Positions 45,048 to 54,696 of a DNA stretch of 64,000 bases are shown here, one piece after another. How positions within the stretch are numbered: position 1 is the first letter of the stretch; every line of letters begins with the position of its first letter. The notes under the pieces were generated by a model. It was not told the DNA's origin. It made no database searches and saw nothing but the letters and a program-made list of their open reading frames with translations. This stretch comes from JABDMH01 sp965223165 (GTDB taxonomy: Bacteria > Bacteroidota > Bacteroidia > Chitinophagales > Saprospiraceae). The translations under genes and the position numbers were made by a program. The DNA lies in assembly GCA_965223165.1 (NCBI GenBank), contig CBDCVQ010000019.1:992001-1056000 (forward strand). The letters run 5' to 3'.

Positions 45048-45938
45048 TTAGAATAACTTCAAAGAGGTCATACTAATGCTTCCTCCAACCAATTTATCAT
45101 TAAACAATTTCATCTCATCCCTTCGATGTTGGAGCCCCAAAGTATAGACAAGAGGCAGAAAATGATCAGGTGTGGGAATAGCCAATTGTATTGCTGATCC
45201 ACCTTTTTTGTATTCTAGTAAGGGCTTATAATCACCATTCTTTAATAACGCATTCACACTCTGTTGGGCCTCCAATGCCCAATCATACCCGTAATTGCCT
45301 CTATCGGTAGCTCTAAGATCCATCATCCGTAGATTGTGAACTATATTACCACTTCCTATGATGAGAATGCCTTTGTTTCTAAGGCTGTTGAGCCTTTTTG
45401 CAAGTCCATAATGGTATTCTGGAGGCTTGGTATAATCGATGCTTAATTGAATGACTGGGGTATTTGCTTTTGGATATAGATGCTTGATAACCGACCAAGC
45501 TCCGTGGTCAAGCCCCCATTTATCATCTAATTCAACCTCAGTTGGCACCAATTCTTGCTTGATAGTCTTGGCAAGTTTAGGGTTCCCCTTAGCAGGATAG
45601 CTTACTTCATACAAGGCTTGCGGAAATCCTCCAAAATCGTGAATTGTTCTTGGCATTTCCATTGCCGTAACCTTTGTTCCTTTGGTGTACCAATGGGCTG
45701 AAATGCAAACTATTGTTCTTGGGGATGGTAAAGTTTCACCAACCTCTCTAAACCCCCGCACAAATTCATTTTCCTCAATGGCATTCATTGGACTGCCATG
45801 CCCTAAAAACAAGATTGGCATCCTGTCTGAATTCGGAAGGGTGTCCGCATATTTCTCCAAATTCCCTAATTTTTTCATACCGACTAAAGTTGAAGTACCA
45901 CATATGGCAGCTAGTTTTACAAATGTCTTTCGTTTCAT
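45048..45938 (-). CDS. ygiD: LigB/DODA-type extradiol ring-opening dioxygenase
   Basis: 296 aa with a Tat-like or signal start (MKRKTFVKLAAICGTSTLVG). Metal ligands of the family: His in LFLGHGSPMNAIE, His in ISAHWYTKGTKV, His in GLDHGAWSVIKHLYP and His in IGSGNIVHNLR. This is the YgiD order: 4,5-DOPA extradiol dioxygenase. The N-terminal lead is unusual for YgiD, which is cytosolic, so it may be exported (substrate uncertain). It lies 91 bases downstream of an AraC-type gene on the same strand, its probable regulator. Length fits YgiD plus leader. Confidence 0.85.
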   Translation of the reverse strand: MKRKTFVKLAAICGTSTLVGMKKLGNLEKYADTLPNSDRMPILFLGHGSPMNAIEENEFVRGFREVGETLPSPRTIVCISAHWYTKGTKVTAMEMPRTIHDFGGFPQALYEVSYPAKGNPKLAKTIKQELVPTEVELDDKWGLDHGAWSVIKHLYPKANTPVIQLSIDYTKPPEYHYGLAKRLNSLRNKGILIIGSGNIVHNLRMMDLRATDRGNYGYDWALEAQQSVNALLKNGDYKPLLEYKKGGSAIQLAIPTPDHFLPLVYTLGLQHRRDEMKLFNDKLVGGSISMTSLKLF

Positions 45939-46029
45939 TTCACTTCGTAAAGTGTGTGTAAAGATATTAGCCAGAACAAACTTGTTAAAAGCTAAAAAGA
46001 TCCTTTAAACTATCAAAATGGGAAACTTG

Positions 46030-46902
46030 CTATTGACGGGCTTGTCGAAAGGCATCTGGAGAGACGCCGGTATATTTCTTAAAATATCGGTACATGTTAG
46101 TTGGTTCAGTAAACCCAGCAGTACAGGCTACCTCTGATACGGAGAGTTTTGTATTGATTAGTAGTCTTTTGATTTGCGTAATTGCAATATCATCAATGAC
46201 CGTCTTGGCAGATTTATGTAGCGTGGCTTTACATATGTTATTTAGTGTCTTGGTAGTACAAGTCATCATTTTTGCATAATCAAGTGCTTTTCTCGTTTTA
46301 AAGCAGTTTTCTTCGATAAGCCGCTGTAACTGCAAAAATTCTTCATAGTATTTTGGCCCTGACAGCTTGGTACTGTGTTTAGATTTAATTCGAAAAAGTT
46401 TAATGACAAGGAGGTGTAAAGTACTTCGGATTATACTCAATGAAAAGTCGTCTTCATAGCTGTCATATTCGGTCTCAATATATTTGACTAACTGTATTAT
46501 TTCCTCAAACTCCTTACTACTAAGATTGACAACAGGTGAAATGATTAACTCATTGAACAATTGGAATGCTCTCAATACTTCCACCTTGCCATACTGGCTC
46601 GCCAAAAACGATTCCGTGAATAATAAGAGGTAGCCCCTGGCAGTTGTACTCCTGCAAAAATTGTGTATTCGGTCCTTCCGAATAGTAAGCAAAGTCCCTC
46701 TTTGATACTTGTAGTCAGTAAAATCAATCGTGTGACAACCTTGTCCTTGTGTAATGATCATAACGTGGAAGAATTCTATTCTATGAGGTTGGGTAATGTC
46801 ATGTTGTACGTCTCTATGAAGCAATTCTTCAAGTTTCAATAAATCGAAATCGGACGTTGGTCTCTTTCTGTTTTGAAACTTTATGTGTTCGATTTTTCCC
46901 AT
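46030..46902 (-). CDS. AraC-family transcriptional regulator
   Basis: 290 aa from the ATG at 46902; six codons upstream belong to a weaker start. N-terminal cupin-like sensing domain (FFHVMIITQGQGCHTIDFTD). C-terminal double HTH: ALDYAKMMTCTTKTLNNICK, then LSVSEVACTAGFTEPTNMYR and YFKKYTGVSPDAFRQ, the conserved second-helix 'F-x-x-x-x-x-Y-F-K-K-x-x-G-x-S-P-x-x-F-R'. Same strand, 91 bases upstream of the ygiD-like gene, so likely its activator. Signal unknown. Confidence 0.9.
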   Translation of the reverse strand: MGKIEHIKFQNRKRPTSDFDLLKLEELLHRDVQHDITQPHRIEFFHVMIITQGQGCHTIDFTDYKYQRGTLLTIRKDRIHNFCRSTTARGYLLLFTESFLASQYGKVEVLRAFQLFNELIISPVVNLSSKEFEEIIQLVKYIETEYDSYEDDFSLSIIRSTLHLLVIKLFRIKSKHSTKLSGPKYYEEFLQLQRLIEENCFKTRKALDYAKMMTCTTKTLNNICKATLHKSAKTVIDDIAITQIKRLLINTKLSVSEVACTAGFTEPTNMYRYFKKYTGVSPDAFRQARQ

Positions 46903-47660
46903 TTTCCTAATGGCACACAACTCAAAGGAATGCCCGCGTCACTATGGCGAGACGATCAGGGCTCAGGGTGGTGTCAGACGTCGACATTTCCCCAACGATG
47001 AATGTCGGGATCCATGACAGGGGCACGAAGCTGTGTTGACAAGAGTGCTGGTAGCCTAATGGTCTCGATAGGGAACGCAGGACACGCCATTGGGAATAGA
47101 AGATAGTGTTTTAGCGCGGGAGTTACCAGTGGAGGTGCTATTGTGGCAGGGCCGCATTATCAAGGCCTCGGGGTGACAGCGAGCTAGCATGGCGTTTGGC
47201 GAGGCCGCCAAACGCGGCCTGATCTGGGCTATGTGCCTTTGAGGCTCGTTGCCGTTGGAACATGATTATATATTCTCTTAATCTTTAGCTCTTTTATGGA
47301 GTTACTTTTTTCATCATTTTCTGTTTTGGTGGAGCCTAACTCACCAACAACCGCAACCACCTGGTATCGCACCTGCGCTTTTTGCTTCAGCATCGCGGTG
47401 CTGAAAGCCCAGGAACGGCGGGCATGGTCCTTTAACTGGATGCAAAAGGTAACACGGAAACGGAGAACACGCAAGTGCTTGTTGCGACAGGGATCAGGAG
47501 TTTTTGCGATGCCTCGACGATCCCCGTCTTTTGGCAAAGCCGTTACAATGACGCAGCCAGGCTATTGGGTCCAAAGTAGTGAGCATCTTCCGTCTCTCAT
47601 ACACAACACAAAAAACCGAAAGCAAGAAGGCAACCTCGGGACGGAGTAGTCCTGTCTTTC
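46903..47660. other. Intergenic, 758 bases, mostly unassigned
   Basis: A copy of the 43667 repeat is at 47086-47131 (GCCATTGGGAATAGAAG, then GCGGGAGTTACCAGT). An open frame on the minus strand at 47229-47537 (CIQLKDHARRSWAFSTAMLK, VRYQVVAVVGELGS) might be a gene fragment, but I know no family. The rest has no feature. Confidence 0.45.
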
Positions 47661-48662
47661 CTACAGAAGTCCGCTCACTACCAGGGCCCGATCAATTCGA
47701 CTACGATCAGCGGCAGTGAGGGGTCGCAACGGGGGCCGCACAAAATCATGTTTCTGACGACCTAGTTTTTTGAGTGCATATTTCATGGAGATATGGGCAT
47801 CCTGCTCCGGATAGTAGAAGGCCTCCACCAACGGGAAGATCCGGTCGTTGATTCTTCTTGCCGCCGCCAAATCGGATCGGCTGACGGCCTCCGCCAGAGC
47901 TGCTTGGAGATCGGCGGCCACGCTGCCCATGCCCGATAGAATCCCGTCCGCGCCGATGGCCAGATCAGCCAGTAACCATTTGCTATGGGTGGACCAGACG
48001 GCGATATTCCTTTGCAGACCCCGCAGCGCCCTAAGATTTTGCTCAAAAGTCAATGGGTCCTTGCTGCCCTCCTTAACACCCACGACTGGAAACGTGCTTG
48101 CCAGCTGTACCAGTACCTCGGTATCGTACCGGGTCTGATAAATGACCACTGGCAGGTCAGCCACAGCGCACACTTCCTCAAAGCGCCTTCGGGCTGCTTC
48201 CCATCCGTAGCCCTGTGCACGGCCCGGCGGCATGATCGTGATGGCTTGGGCACCTTCTTGCTGCGCATCTTTGGCCAATGGGGTGAGATTGGACATGGCC
48301 TTGGATTCCCGTACGGCGGCCAGAATGGGCACGCTTCCATCTACTGCTTTCAGTGCCTCGGCCAGTAATTTTTGGCGTTCTTCCCGAGACAAGGTCTTGT
48401 CATGCATCGAACCCCCGTTGACCATAATGGCAGAGACGCCCTGCGTATCAGCTAAGGTGCGAATGTGCCGTTTGAAATCTTCAAAGTCAATCTGGCCCTC
48501 CTCATCTATCGAGGTAATGGCTGCCGGAATGATGGCCTTGCGCGGAATAGACCCACCCGGTGCCCGGTCTTTGCGCCCGGTCAATGAGGTAGAAGAGACA
48601 CGATGTGGCAATAGGGACAGCATGCCAGCACCCATGGAGAGAAGAAATTGTTTTCTGTGCAT
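47661..48662 (-). CDS. DapA-family (dihydrodipicolinate synthase-like) aldolase, exported
   Basis: 333 aa from the ATG at 48662, where a Tat-like leader begins (MHRKQFLLSMGAGMLSLLPH). TIM barrel with the Schiff-base lysine K197 (PVVGVKEGSKD) and Tyr Y175 (VIYQTRYDT), GVSAIMVNGGSMHDKTLSREE for the GTTGE-like motif (altered to NGGSM), and ADLAIGADGILSGMG near 250. The altered motif and exported location suggest a sugar-acid aldolase or N-acetylneuraminate lyase-like enzyme rather than lysine biosynthesis. No dap or nan gene nearby. Substrate uncertain. Confidence 0.75.
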   Translation of the reverse strand: MHRKQFLLSMGAGMLSLLPHRVSSTSLTGRKDRAPGGSIPRKAIIPAAITSIDEEGQIDFEDFKRHIRTLADTQGVSAIMVNGGSMHDKTLSREERQKLLAEALKAVDGSVPILAAVRESKAMSNLTPLAKDAQQEGAQAITIMPPGRAQGYGWEAARRRFEEVCAVADLPVVIYQTRYDTEVLVQLASTFPVVGVKEGSKDPLTFEQNLRALRGLQRNIAVWSTHSKWLLADLAIGADGILSGMGSVAADLQAALAEAVSRSDLAAARRINDRIFPLVEAFYYPEQDAHISMKYALKKLGRQKHDFVRPPLRPLTAADRSRIDRALVVSGLL

Positions 48663-48836
48663 CGGTACGAATGAATTGAGCCGTAAATCGTTGGAGCATA
48701 TCAGGATAGGTACTAAAAAATTTTCAATGATGCAGCTTAATATAGTACGAGAAGTTTTGCCATCCATGCAACCCCTTCCACAGGGTTGCAGTCTTTAAGG
48801 GTATCACAAAATCTTATAGTGCCCATCATGTGTGCC

Positions 48837-50834
48837 ATGAAGCCATCGTCCATTCTTGCAGGTCGCCAACTGACCTCGGTCGCTCTCAGCATAGCTCTTC
48901 CTTTTGTGATCAGCTCTGCAGTTATCATCACCTCCGCAGAGGCCCATAACGGAGCAATTGCCTATGCTACCCCAATGCCGGCCGTCACTATCGACGGAGA
49001 TTTTAGTGACTGGCCTGAGGATATGACCCACCACGCCATGGAGAAAATACGCGTGGGTGTGGACCCCGAGGACAGTCAAGATCTCAGCGCTCACTTTCGC
49101 ATTGGGTTCAGCCCAGCGTTACAAAAGATTTTTATTGCTGTCGAGGTCGTTGACCAATCCCTCGTGCTCGACACCACCCAATACGTCAATTGGAACACGC
49201 ACGATGGCATGGAGCTGTATTTGGATGCAACACACCACGGGTCCAAAGCTACCATTACCCAGTTTAGCCACTATGGGTTGAAGCGCCTCATATTCGGACA
49301 CGAAGAAAACTGGGATGACGTAGAGATGGAGATGATGCGCACATCAAGTGGCCGTAGTTATGAGTGGGCTATTGCCATTGATCGCCCTTTGTCCGAGGGG
49401 CTTTCGCTCGGCCTGGATCTGGTGGTGCTAGATAAGGATGAAGACGGCAGCTATTCTTGGCTGGCCTGGGGAGAACGATCCCAGAAGCTGTCTAGCCCCA
49501 ACAATTGCGGTGATTTGGTGTTGGTCCAATCCAATCCTTCTTTATGTGAGCTCCAGGGCCACGTGGATCTGTCAGCACTCCTGTCCGGCCCCACCGATCT
49601 ACCTGTGCGATTTGAGTCCACAGATTCCCGGGATTTGTGGCTGCAGACTCGCAGCGACTCTCTGGGCAACTTCGCCATCCGGATACCTACCGGCAACTAT
49701 CGCGTATATGTGCCAGCGGAAATGATGCGTTCTGGCATCCACTTTTACCGGATGAAAGACAATCCGGCCATCACCATTGAAGCGAGTGAGGATATGCGCA
49801 TTGCAGAGAGACTCGTGGCTGAGCAAGAGGCGCCGCCTTCTTTGGCGGGAGAAAAGGGTTTGTTGTTTGATTTTTCCGCGGAGCAGCACTCGCAGGTAGA
49901 TCAATTCATCGAGATCTATCGAACGTATTATGATATTCCGGGAGTCTCGTTGGCCTTGATCAAGGACCGACAAGTGGTATATCACCAGACCTACGGAGTG
50001 ACAAGCATGAAAACCAACGAGCCTGTAAATCATCAGACTCTTTTTGAAGCTGCCTCGATCACCAAACCGGTATTTGGCTACTTGGTCCTCCGGCTGGCTG
50101 AAAAGGGAACGATTGATTTGGACAAGCCGCTGTACGAATACCTGCCCTTCGAAGCGCTGGAAGAAACCCCTGCGTACAAAAAAATGACGGCAAGGCATGT
50201 CCTAATTCATAGAAGCGGATTGCCAAATTGGGGTGTACCACTGATCAATACGCCCGGAACCAAATATGGATATTCAGGAGAAGGATTTGAGTATCTAAAG
50301 CGAGTGGTGTGTGAGATTACGGGCCAGGATATCGAACAACTTTTGCAGACGGAGGTCATGGAGCCCTTAGGACTCTACCACATGCAATTTAAAGATAGTG
50401 AGGCCTTGCGGGAGGTAGCGGCCATTGGACATCAAGGCACCTACCCCACCTATTGGCCTATACCCACGGAGCCCGGAATGGCACACAGCATGCACACCGA
50501 AGCCAAGGCCTTTGCCACATTTGCCATTGCCCTGCTAGATAAGAAAGGCCTTACCCCCAGCACCTACCAAGAAATGACGCAAATTCATACCAAGTCTCCA
50601 GAAAAGTGGTGGAATCATTCTGATTATCCGGAGGGTGCCGGGCTCGGCGTCCACGTGAGAGAATCGAGTCAAGGAAAAGTCTTTGGGCACGGAGGAAACA
50701 ATGGAGATTTTAAATGCCAATTTGAGGTGTATGACGATCTGGATATGGGTTTTGTCGTTTTTACAAATTCTAGTCTCGGAGATCAATTGTGTCAAGACAT
50801 GGCGGCATTTTTAGTTGAGGGGGCCCACAAATAG
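48837..50834 (+). CDS. CBM9-like / serine beta-lactamase-fold fusion, secreted
   Basis: 665 aa from the ATG at 48837; another start at 48828 is equally possible. Signal segment: SVALSIALPFVISSAVIITS. Residues about 40-200 read PAVTIDGDFSDWPEDMTHHA, IFIAVEVVDQSLVLDTTQYV and THDGMELYLDATHH, a CBM9-like sugar-binding fold ('IDG-x-W' and 'D-x-v-E-l-y-l-D'). The beta-lactamase/DD-peptidase domain starts near 345 (VDQFIEIYRTYYDIPGVSLA): catalytic S407-x-x-K410 (ASITK), Tyr in YGYSGEG, and HGGNNGDF for the third motif. Probably a serine esterase of sugar esters tethered by the CBM. Fusion of these two domains is uncommon. Confidence 0.75.
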   Translation: MKPSSILAGRQLTSVALSIALPFVISSAVIITSAEAHNGAIAYATPMPAVTIDGDFSDWPEDMTHHAMEKIRVGVDPEDSQDLSAHFRIGFSPALQKIFIAVEVVDQSLVLDTTQYVNWNTHDGMELYLDATHHGSKATITQFSHYGLKRLIFGHEENWDDVEMEMMRTSSGRSYEWAIAIDRPLSEGLSLGLDLVVLDKDEDGSYSWLAWGERSQKLSSPNNCGDLVLVQSNPSLCELQGHVDLSALLSGPTDLPVRFESTDSRDLWLQTRSDSLGNFAIRIPTGNYRVYVPAEMMRSGIHFYRMKDNPAITIEASEDMRIAERLVAEQEAPPSLAGEKGLLFDFSAEQHSQVDQFIEIYRTYYDIPGVSLALIKDRQVVYHQTYGVTSMKTNEPVNHQTLFEAASITKPVFGYLVLRLAEKGTIDLDKPLYEYLPFEALEETPAYKKMTARHVLIHRSGLPNWGVPLINTPGTKYGYSGEGFEYLKRVVCEITGQDIEQLLQTEVMEPLGLYHMQFKDSEALREVAAIGHQGTYPTYWPIPTEPGMAHSMHTEAKAFATFAIALLDKKGLTPSTYQEMTQIHTKSPEKWWNHSDYPEGAGLGVHVRESSQGKVFGHGGNNGDFKCQFEVYDDLDMGFVVFTNSSLGDQLCQDMAAFLVEGAHK

Positions 50835-51103
50835 TCAGCAAGCACTTTCATATCAACGGGAAGTCTCTCACCGAGGCAGCAGAGGGAAGCGCTGGTGTCC
50901 GGATCGCCTCACTGCATGAAGGTGCTCAAGCACGATGGGAGCCAACATCACTTGATCGGGATCCAATCGACCATTCCCATGCACCCTACCCTCCAAGGCA
51001 TTAAGGAAGGCACGGATGAACTTGTGGATAAGGCCATTGAAATCGTCCAGAAGTCGGGTAAGGACTGACTTGTCGGCCGTTGCCAAGGGCATCCGGTACT
51101 TCG
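50835..51103. other. Intergenic, possible gene remnant
   Basis: A plus-strand peptide LQGIKEGTDELVDKAIEIVQ, then KSGKD-stop at 51067, reads like the end of a small soluble protein, but nothing precedes it in frame with confidence. Perhaps a decayed gene; no family is recognised. Confidence 0.3.
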
Positions 51104-52483
51104 TTACTCCCCTGCCCTGCGATCACTCAGCTCGAGGTACTCGCAGAGTAGTGCCACGTTTTGATTAAAGACCGCGCTGCTGATGCGGTCCATCGTCAGA
51201 TATTGGCCATTCCAACGGACACCCCTGGGCATCGTCTTTTTAAATCGATCGTTGCGAGTGATCCAGGCGCCGGAGGGCTCTTGTGCGTCGAGTATCTCCT
51301 TTACCGGGCCGTATAGTTCCTGCAGGCGTTGCGTTGCCTGCTGCTCGGTCAACTGCGGATGTTCCTCGGCCATCAGTCCGTGATGCCCCAATGTCACGGC
51401 CTTGTGGTAGCGCTGACCGGCTGCCTGGATCGGCCCTGCCAAATCCGACTCGTATCCATAGCCCGTGCGCCGTTCGGGGTGCAGCTCGGCCATCGTTTCC
51501 ACTCGAATCCGCAACCGATCGTAGTAGAGTGTCTTATTGGTGCCAAACTCGATAAAACGCCCCCACAGGCCATTTTCCATGCGGATTTCCCGCAGCCATC
51601 TGAGCGCATCGGCAATCGGATCGAGCAGGGTGCGCTCATGTAGCACCAAGTAGAGATCGATCAGCGTGTTGATGTTGCGCACCGTCACCAGGGGGCAGAC
51701 CGCCGGTGGCTCGAAGGTCCTGGCCCAGGCCGGCTGCAAAAACTCATTGTACTGCTGAGCCCAGCCGGGTTGCGGAGGCGGAAGCTGAGAGATCATCATA
51801 AAGCGTGCTGCCTTGCGCAGGCTCTTCTCAATCGCGGTATCACCGGGGTATATCTGGTGGGCCTCCATCATCACCCGAATGCAGTCGTTGATGCCACCGT
51901 CATTAAAGGTCGCATAGTCATGATAATTCCCTTGCTCCGGAAACATGTGCGGCCATCCGCCGTTGCCGAGCTGCGAACGGATCATCATCGCCATCGCTCG
52001 ATCCACGGCTTCGGAAAGATCGGGATCGTCGATTTCCCGGTCCAGCGCCATCAGGAAGCTGATCGCAGATTGGGTTTGGTCATCATCGAAACTGACTCTC
52101 CGGTGACTCACATTGGCAAAATTGATGGTGTGCTCCCACCCCCCGTATTTGTTCTGACCGCGGATCAGGGCTTTCGCGGCATGCTTGGCAGCGATCAAGG
52201 CTTGCTCATCTCCGGTGACCTGATAGGCACGTAAAAAGGCCTGCCCTACCGCGGGCGTACCGGGCGGCTGCACCTCGATCGTCGCCGAGTCCTTAGGGCC
52301 TTCTCCCCAGCGCAAAGACTGATCAGGCGTGACGTGGTACACATAGCCGCCATGGGTGTTGAGCGTGTAGAAGAAGCCGACGGCCTTCTGCAGGGAGAAG
52401 GCCGCTTGTTTCTTTAGATCTTCCTGCCCAAACGTAAGACTAGGAATCGACAGGATAAGGGTGAGCGTAGCTAAGAGCTTCAT
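51104..52483 (-). CDS. Secreted pectate-lyase-like protein (alpha/alpha barrel)
   Basis: 459 aa from the ATG at 52483, starting a signal peptide (LLATLTLILSIPSLTFGQ); a few upstream codons lack it. (alpha/alpha)6-type sequence: AAFSLQKAVGFFYTLNTHGG, FDDDQTQSAISFLMALDREI, RSQLGNGGWPHMFPEQGNYH and PQPGWAQQYNEFLQPAWART, FEPPAVC, all matching what is known of PL10-like or squalene-cyclase-like pectate lyases ('P-x-P-x-W-A-x-x-Y' and 'P-A-W-A-R-x-F-E-P-P'). A lytic Arg/Asp pair cannot be fixed from sequence alone. Exported polysaccharide degradation is likely; fits the esterase and CBM genes nearby, but not a PUL. Confidence 0.7.
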   Translation of the reverse strand: MKLLATLTLILSIPSLTFGQEDLKKQAAFSLQKAVGFFYTLNTHGGYVYHVTPDQSLRWGEGPKDSATIEVQPPGTPAVGQAFLRAYQVTGDEQALIAAKHAAKALIRGQNKYGGWEHTINFANVSHRRVSFDDDQTQSAISFLMALDREIDDPDLSEAVDRAMAMMIRSQLGNGGWPHMFPEQGNYHDYATFNDGGINDCIRVMMEAHQIYPGDTAIEKSLRKAARFMMISQLPPPQPGWAQQYNEFLQPAWARTFEPPAVCPLVTVRNINTLIDLYLVLHERTLLDPIADALRWLREIRMENGLWGRFIEFGTNKTLYYDRLRIRVETMAELHPERRTGYGYESDLAGPIQAAGQRYHKAVTLGHHGLMAEEHPQLTEQQATQRLQELYGPVKEILDAQEPSGAWITRNDRFKKTMPRGVRWNGQYLTMDRISSAVFNQNVALLCEYLELSDRRAGE

Positions 52484-52967
52484 TTGATGCGAATATTGGA
52501 TCATCTAAGGGAAGTTCGTTCCGAATGACTAAGTAGAGCTTGTGAAGATAGGATTTAGACGGGGTCTATGGACCGTGGCCGTGGTCGAGCGCAGGGGACC
52601 CCTCCGCTAGCAGGTCGTAGAGGATCAATATCGACTCCCAAATGGCACCATCTTCCCTGAGAAGGGACACATAAAGTCGCGGAAAGTCTTCTCAGTGAAA
52701 TGCTTTCAGCAATTTATCCTTCTCTTTTTCGCGGAATCACACTTAGTTGTCCAGTTTCCGCACATTTAGACGTGATTGGTCGTAGACATGAGGGAAAAGG
52801 ACCAGCTTTCGACAGCATTCAAACACCCGCAAGCAGATTATTATCGTCCTGGTCACGACCCACGGTCTAGTCGAAAATAGGCATAGCCCGAGTCTGGTTG
52901 ACAACGTCGTCACGAGGGACGATTTATTCTGATTTTCTTCGGTCCCTTTCCCATACATTAGCGGGTG
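52484..52967. other. Intergenic, nothing recognised
   Basis: 484 bases between divergent genes. A weak hairpin may exist around 52580-52650, but no clear terminator, promoter, RNA gene or coding segment was found. Confidence 0.45.
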
Positions 52968-54110
52968 ATGCCAGAGCTACAGAGCTACCTGATCGTGGCC
53001 TTGACCGTCCTGGTGGTGGTCTTGCTTGAGCGGACACGCAGCAAGCCCATCCAAGTGCTACTCCAGTGGCTACCTGCCATCCTCTTTGCCTACATCGTAC
53101 CTGCCACTGTGACGCACCTCTTTGGGCTAGATCTCTCCGGGGTAGGCCTGCATCAGGTGAGCCGGGATTTTATCATGCCGCTGGCGATCGTGCTGGTCAT
53201 GAGTGCCCTGTCTTTTGCTCAGCTAAAGTCAGTGGGATGGCGACCCATCCTGGTCTTTGTCAGTGGCTCGGCAGCAGTGGCCATTCTGCCCATTCTGTTG
53301 CTTTGGCTGGCTGGCAGCTTCAGCCCATCGTTGGAAAAGGTGCTGATCGACGATGGCTACTGGCGGGGGCTGGTCACGGTAGTAGGCAGCTGGGTAGGTG
53401 GCAGTACCAGCCAGTTGGTGCTGAAGGAGCTGGTGGCGTGCCCCGAGGACATCTTCCTGGTCATACTGGTGATGGACAATGTGCTCGTCAATCTGTGGAC
53501 CATCTTGATGTTTCAGAAGATCAAAATCAGTCATCTGATCAATAAAAAACTCGGCATTGACGATCAGTCCCTAGACTTTGTGCCGGATCAGGTGCAACTG
53601 CAGGGCCCGGACTCGTCCAAGATCGTACAAACGGCTGTGATCTGCCTCGCGGCAGTAGTCATCTGCCTCCTCTGGGTACCCAGCTTCTTACTAAAGATCG
53701 TCTTGCTTTCGATCGCCGGCCTACTCTTTGGCAACTTCTTGGCGTTCTGGAATCATGCCTTTGTCATCAAGGCCGGTGGCTATCTGATCATCACGATCAT
53801 GGCGATTCTCGGCTTAAAATTGGATTTCACCAACTTTGGTATCCCTGCCTCGGTGGTCCTTTTCGCCGCCGTCTGGTTGATCGGACACTATGTGGTGATG
53901 ATGCTCATGGCCTACCTGCTGCGGCTCAATATGGCCTGGGTACCGATAGCCAGCATGGCCAATGTGGGCGGCGTCTCCACCGCACCCGCCGTGACCAAGG
54001 CCTACAACGAAGAGTGGATGCCCCATGCCATTTTGCTGGCGATCCTAAGTATGGTGACGGGGACCTACTGGGGTATGCTGACGATCAGCCTATTTGAGCT
54101 ATTCTGGTAG
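52968..54110 (+). CDS. DUF819-family integral membrane protein
   Basis: 380 aa, ATG at 52968. Nine to ten transmembrane segments, e.g. LIVALTVLVVVLLE, LPILLLWLAGSF, AVICLAAVVICLLWV, IVLLSIAGLLFGNFLA, ILAILSMVTGTYWGML. DUF819 landmarks: VGSWVGGSTSQLVLKELVAC, MDNVLVNLWTILMF, and VPIASMANVGGVSTAPAVTK ('S-M-A-N-V-G-G-x-x-T-A-P'), a double 'GG' repeat in two half-molecules. Family members are putative transporters with no known substrate. It stands alone, followed by small secreted gene. Confidence 0.85.
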   Translation: MPELQSYLIVALTVLVVVLLERTRSKPIQVLLQWLPAILFAYIVPATVTHLFGLDLSGVGLHQVSRDFIMPLAIVLVMSALSFAQLKSVGWRPILVFVSGSAAVAILPILLLWLAGSFSPSLEKVLIDDGYWRGLVTVVGSWVGGSTSQLVLKELVACPEDIFLVILVMDNVLVNLWTILMFQKIKISHLINKKLGIDDQSLDFVPDQVQLQGPDSSKIVQTAVICLAAVVICLLWVPSFLLKIVLLSIAGLLFGNFLAFWNHAFVIKAGGYLIITIMAILGLKLDFTNFGIPASVVLFAAVWLIGHYVVMMLMAYLLRLNMAWVPIASMANVGGVSTAPAVTKAYNEEWMPHAILLAILSMVTGTYWGMLTISLFELFW

Positions 54111-54249
54111 TGGTTCCATCGCTCTTCCATCCCGAGTCCAACCTTTTCCCAATCTGCCCCGGCCCCTGCGTTCTACGCTTCGCTCCGAAACGCCAGGGAC
54201 AACACTTGCACCGCGCCCCTTCAACGCTTATTCGTACCTTCCAGGCACC

Positions 54250-54672
54250 ATGAGACTGATCCCGATGGCCCTGACGACGTTGCTTTCGTTGTCTCTAGGC
54301 ATATGCTGTGTAGCACAAATTGACCTGGATCAAAGCGTGCCCGCCGACCAGCTATCCCTACCCATGCTGCTGGACCAGCTTGATACCGCCAACCATCAAC
54401 GTTACACCATCTCGCTGGCGGCTTTGCAGGAGGAATTCCCACTGCGGCAGCAGGTACACGTTGCGACTTACTACCAAAAGAGCGCTGATCATCACCTCTT
54501 GCGACTGGGCGAGGCAGACTTTCCTATCGCGATTACCCATCTACATACGCAAGGCTCGGGCAAAACCATATACCAGATCTCTGACGATCGCTGTGCCGTT
54601 GTCTTGCTGGCAGAGATCGGAGACAATGCAGCCATGACCACTGCCATTGTCGAGCGAGATTGCCTCTACTGA
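54250..54672 (+). CDS. Small secreted protein of unknown function
   Basis: 140 aa from the ATG at 54250, with a signal peptide (LTTLLSLSLGICCVAQ). The frame is open for 52 more codons upstream, but these overlap the DUF819 gene end. Mature part: QLSLPMLLDQLDTANHQRYT, HVATYYQKSADHHLLRLGEA, one predicted soluble domain. I know no family. Cysteines at the end (DRCAVV, ERDCLY) could form a disulfide, which fits a periplasmic protein. Confidence 0.5.
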   Translation: MRLIPMALTTLLSLSLGICCVAQIDLDQSVPADQLSLPMLLDQLDTANHQRYTISLAALQEEFPLRQQVHVATYYQKSADHHLLRLGEADFPIAITHLHTQGSGKTIYQISDDRCAVVLLAEIGDNAAMTTAIVERDCLY

Positions 54673-54696
54673 TCTTAGGGGGTTGGACCGGGCAGA

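Noticed and set aside
47229..47537. A gene on the minus strand with VVAVVGELGS
   Set aside because: No start context, no family and several frames compete; kept only as a note in the intergenic entry.
50868..51092. Small gene on the minus strand
   Set aside because: No motif; the opposite strand carries a gene-end-like peptide but no start.
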